This document shows, piece after piece, positions 7,301-7,850 of a stretch of 7,850 nucleotides of DNA (the stretch's first letter is position 1; each line of letters opens with the position of its first letter). The DNA is from Methanoregula sp. (GTDB lineage Archaea; Halobacteriota; Methanomicrobia; Methanomicrobiales; Methanospirillaceae). The stretch is from positions 1 to 7,850 of the forward strand of contig JALOBP010000115.1 in the NCBI GenBank assembly GCA_023228295.1, written 5' to 3'. A program made the position numbers and the translations under genes. Below the pieces are notes generated by a model. It was not told where the DNA came from, did not search any database, and saw only the letters and a list, made by a program, of their open reading frames with translations.

Positions 7301-7370
7301 GGCAAGGACGGATACGATCACCAAATGCAAGGATCTCCCTGCCGACACCGTCTTCATCAAACTCGAGTAG
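4323..7370 (+). CDS. Secreted multidomain Ig-like / von Willebrand factor A protein, putative adhesin
   Basis: The product has 1015 residues when started at the ATG at 4323. Residues 1-22 are a Sec signal peptide (MRVKQ, hydrophobic core, SATA|YD cleavage). Four bacterial-Ig-like (Big_1/invasin-like) domains follow at about 24-142, 143-254, 255-366 and 367-500, with signature strands such as VTDRFNNPILGATVDF. A von Willebrand factor A domain (about 530-735) has a complete metal site: DRSGS (D537, S539, S541), T607 in GGYTPT, and D639 in MSDGE. It carries an aromatic-rich insertion at 659-674. The C-terminal 280 residues are beta-rich, the last part FnIII-like. Six Cys lie in the mature chain, including CKNDGSTGSC, and about 12 sequons. 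There is no transmembrane tail, PGF-CTERM or lipobox, so it is released or held by another protein. The promoter sits too close for the GTG at 4287; an ATG at 4317 is an alternative. Likely a metal-dependent surface binding protein. Confidence 0.88.
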   Translation: MRVKQTIIGFFCLLLLMCSATAYDLSPSTISSSVPGWLIANDGADQAVITVEVLDAGSPPTPVPTPISNANVTFYIHPASADLGTITPALPVSVMTGPDGKATAVFKTATKSGTAVINATISVLDGGMPNIISVSTLQRIDHYTPQFATFTHPETLPVGSVTQATVTITDRYGNLIDNKNVAETVRLTMSDEGGAGLWDGSDYITQRTYTTDAYGNVTADLRISSSIQSNLIQMDPIGNMVIGPHTYIQGVSESEPHFIEQTPASPGSLLPADGEPENAVEIYYTVTDRFNNPILGATVDFISTDGMSLSTPTNKWGKIRVSFGPKDTIGLYTLTASTPGNASVLCKNDGSTGSCSQTIEYYNTDPVDLTFTANPQSMTSLDVNPSTRSILQARVIDMKGNPVIGEVVTFSLDPTTYPGGPYDETTAPSLSALSAPVGAGGYATVQFSPGAFSTSGAGYNATATGQVKAIASWTDRDGNPVNRDVTLVWKNYPYISTSSLGDCGNSQVGDKVNITIQLYGDGAALRPKPIDASLVIDRSGSMNTAMDGYTRLYWAKYAAKTFVDKMNPGDKVGLVSYGGDSTVDSPLTTDFNSVRTKIDAISQGGYTPTRLALKQAIDDVNTNRNPNPQTIQAVILMSDGEFNYHGDPLARGEGRTSDYLWTWTRTDRHFWFSGLGGVTNNYDANLFTQQNMSLYALDKNIRIYTISFGSGITEGSTTWNTMVILANSTGGKKFHASTGAQLVDVYTAIAGDLQETAGGETEVALDFGTVKINDDPALDIKTFMDYVYVPGESTLINKSHMSSLGVYTQQLLLTRNDEDAWDNKEMAFDVGTIKLNETWRATFQLELIQAGKIDLFGPDSSSISFTDAATGTTQTGFIPAMQCRVRDSIVDTGFGTKSLFVDNLSFAASPSTDVWTITWNTTYDGDKTVEEVVFYRIAGDPQWKTIPGGMVFKTGQRFEEETPFTFSTSDTSLWPDGKCFQIQVVAGAEDANAARTDTITKCKDLPADTVFIKLE

Positions 7371-7384
7371 TTTCCTCCAACCCC

Positions 7385-7391
7385 TTTTTTT
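7385..7391 (+). terminator. Probable T-tract terminator after the Ig/VWA gene
   Basis: Seven T follow a C-rich stretch (AACCCC) 15 bases after the stop codon. Archaeal RNA polymerase commonly terminates at such T runs without a stable hairpin. Confidence 0.5.
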
Positions 7392-7584
7392 CTGGCGGGG
7401 CACTGGCCGTATCCTCCTGCTGTGAAACATTGCCGCATTGCAGGCTTCCAGAAACCTCCTTTTCATTCCCCATTGTTCGAAACGGAAAATCTCTCTGCCC
7501 TCCCCGCTGCCATTTCCCCTCCCAATCAATGCGTGAGGTTACAGGGTTTGCCCGAAATCCCGCAGGCTTACCGAACGATCATGT

Positions 7585-7611
7585 GGAAAAAGAGAGAAAA
7601 TTGGGAAAATT
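7585..7611 (-). terminator. Candidate T-rich terminator for hisG
   Basis: On the minus strand this segment is pyrimidine-rich, with T4, T4 and T5 runs (AATTTTCCCAATTTTC followed by TCTCTTTTTCC), about 95 bases after the hisG stop. It fits an archaeal multi-T terminator, but no experimental pattern is visible from sequence. Confidence 0.35.
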
Positions 7612-7702
7612 TGCAGGTGGTAGCCACGACAATGTGTTCCCTCATGTGGCCCACCGACAGAATGTGGGGTTCTCCCCCTGAAGAGGGAGCAACACCCCCC
7701 TC

Positions 7703-7850
7703 TCACGGCACAATCTTCGTGATCGGGATCTCGAGGATATCTTCCGCACCACAGGCCTTCAGCTTCGGGATGAGACCGTTGACCGCGCTCTTCTGGACAA
7801 CCGTCTGGATGCTGTAATAATCGATCCCGTGGAGCCGGCCCACGGTCGGC
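7703..7850 (-). CDS. hisG: ATP phosphoribosyltransferase, C-terminal end only
   Basis: Only the last 48 codons are in the window; the rest lies beyond the right edge. The tail begins PTVGRLHGIDYYSIQ and ends VNGLIPKLKACGAEDILEIPITKIVP-stop. This is the HisG_C regulatory domain pattern: the PTV loop, the VxxLIPKLKxxGAxDIL helix-strand and a final PIxKI strand. That domain occurs in the long form of HisG, which catalyses the first step of histidine biosynthesis (ATP plus PRPP) in the cytoplasm and is inhibited by histidine through this domain. The gene points toward the Ig/VWA gene, shares no operon with the surface genes, and probably marks the end of the surface-structure locus. Confidence 0.82.
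   Translation of the reverse strand, partial: PTVGRLHGIDYYSIQTVVQKSAVNGLIPKLKACGAEDILEIPITKIVP

Larger units (their letters stand above)
7371..7702. other. Convergent intergenic region, no gene seen
   Basis: About 330 bases lie between the stop codons of the Ig/VWA gene and hisG. Open frames here look like chance: they continue antisense into hisG or have no recognisable start context or domain pattern. The region contains T-tract candidates for both converging transcripts. An inverted repeat, AGAGGG (7682-7687) with CCCTCT (7698-7703), touches the hisG stop codon. Confidence 0.55.

Noticed and set aside
7256..7817. Plus-strand open frames across the hisG tail and convergent spacer
   Set aside because: They run antisense into the recognisable HisG C-terminal domain and overlap the terminator region; no start context or domain pattern supports them.

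Overview
The window looks like a stretch of chromosome from a methanogenic archaeon of the Methanomicrobiales type. The pointers are a textbook archaeal promoter (BRE plus TATA box) before the largest gene, GGAGGTG ribosome binding sites, secreted proteins rich in N-X-S/T sequons, and pilin-like membrane proteins similar to archaeal families I know from haloarchaea and methanogens. The order-level assignment is an inference from style and protein flavour, not from a marker gene.

Layout. Positions 1-3695 hold a six-gene operon on the minus strand, transcribed right to left and running off the left edge. Its order is: an unrecognised anchored protein (3069-3695), then five different small pilin-like proteins (1988-3076, 1479-1994, 1111-1491, 654-1133 and 1-654, the last cut by the edge). 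Every junction overlaps, by 1 to 23 bases, so the operon is probably translationally coupled. Positions 3696-4322 form a long divergent regulatory region with a promoter on each side, a perfect 8-bp inverted repeat next to the minus-strand promoter, and no convincing gene. Positions 4323-7370 on the plus strand encode a 1015-residue secreted protein: signal peptide, four bacterial-Ig-like domains, a von Willebrand factor A domain with an intact metal site, and a beta-rich C-terminal part without a membrane anchor. After a T-tract terminator and about 330 bases without a gene, the C-terminal 48 codons of hisG (histidine biosynthesis) enter from the right edge on the minus strand.

How the parts may work together. 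Five pilin-like subunits of different size encoded in a row resemble a minor-pilin or pseudopilin set rather than major pilins. A large Ig/VWA protein encoded back to back with them recalls the bacterial arrangement in which minor pilins are encoded with the VWA adhesin PilY1. I propose, as an inference only, that the locus makes an archaeal type IV pilus-like surface structure or its tip, with the Ig/VWA protein as candidate adhesin. No assembly ATPase, TadC/PilC-like platform protein or prepilin peptidase lies inside the window; the operon continues beyond the left edge, where they would be looked for.
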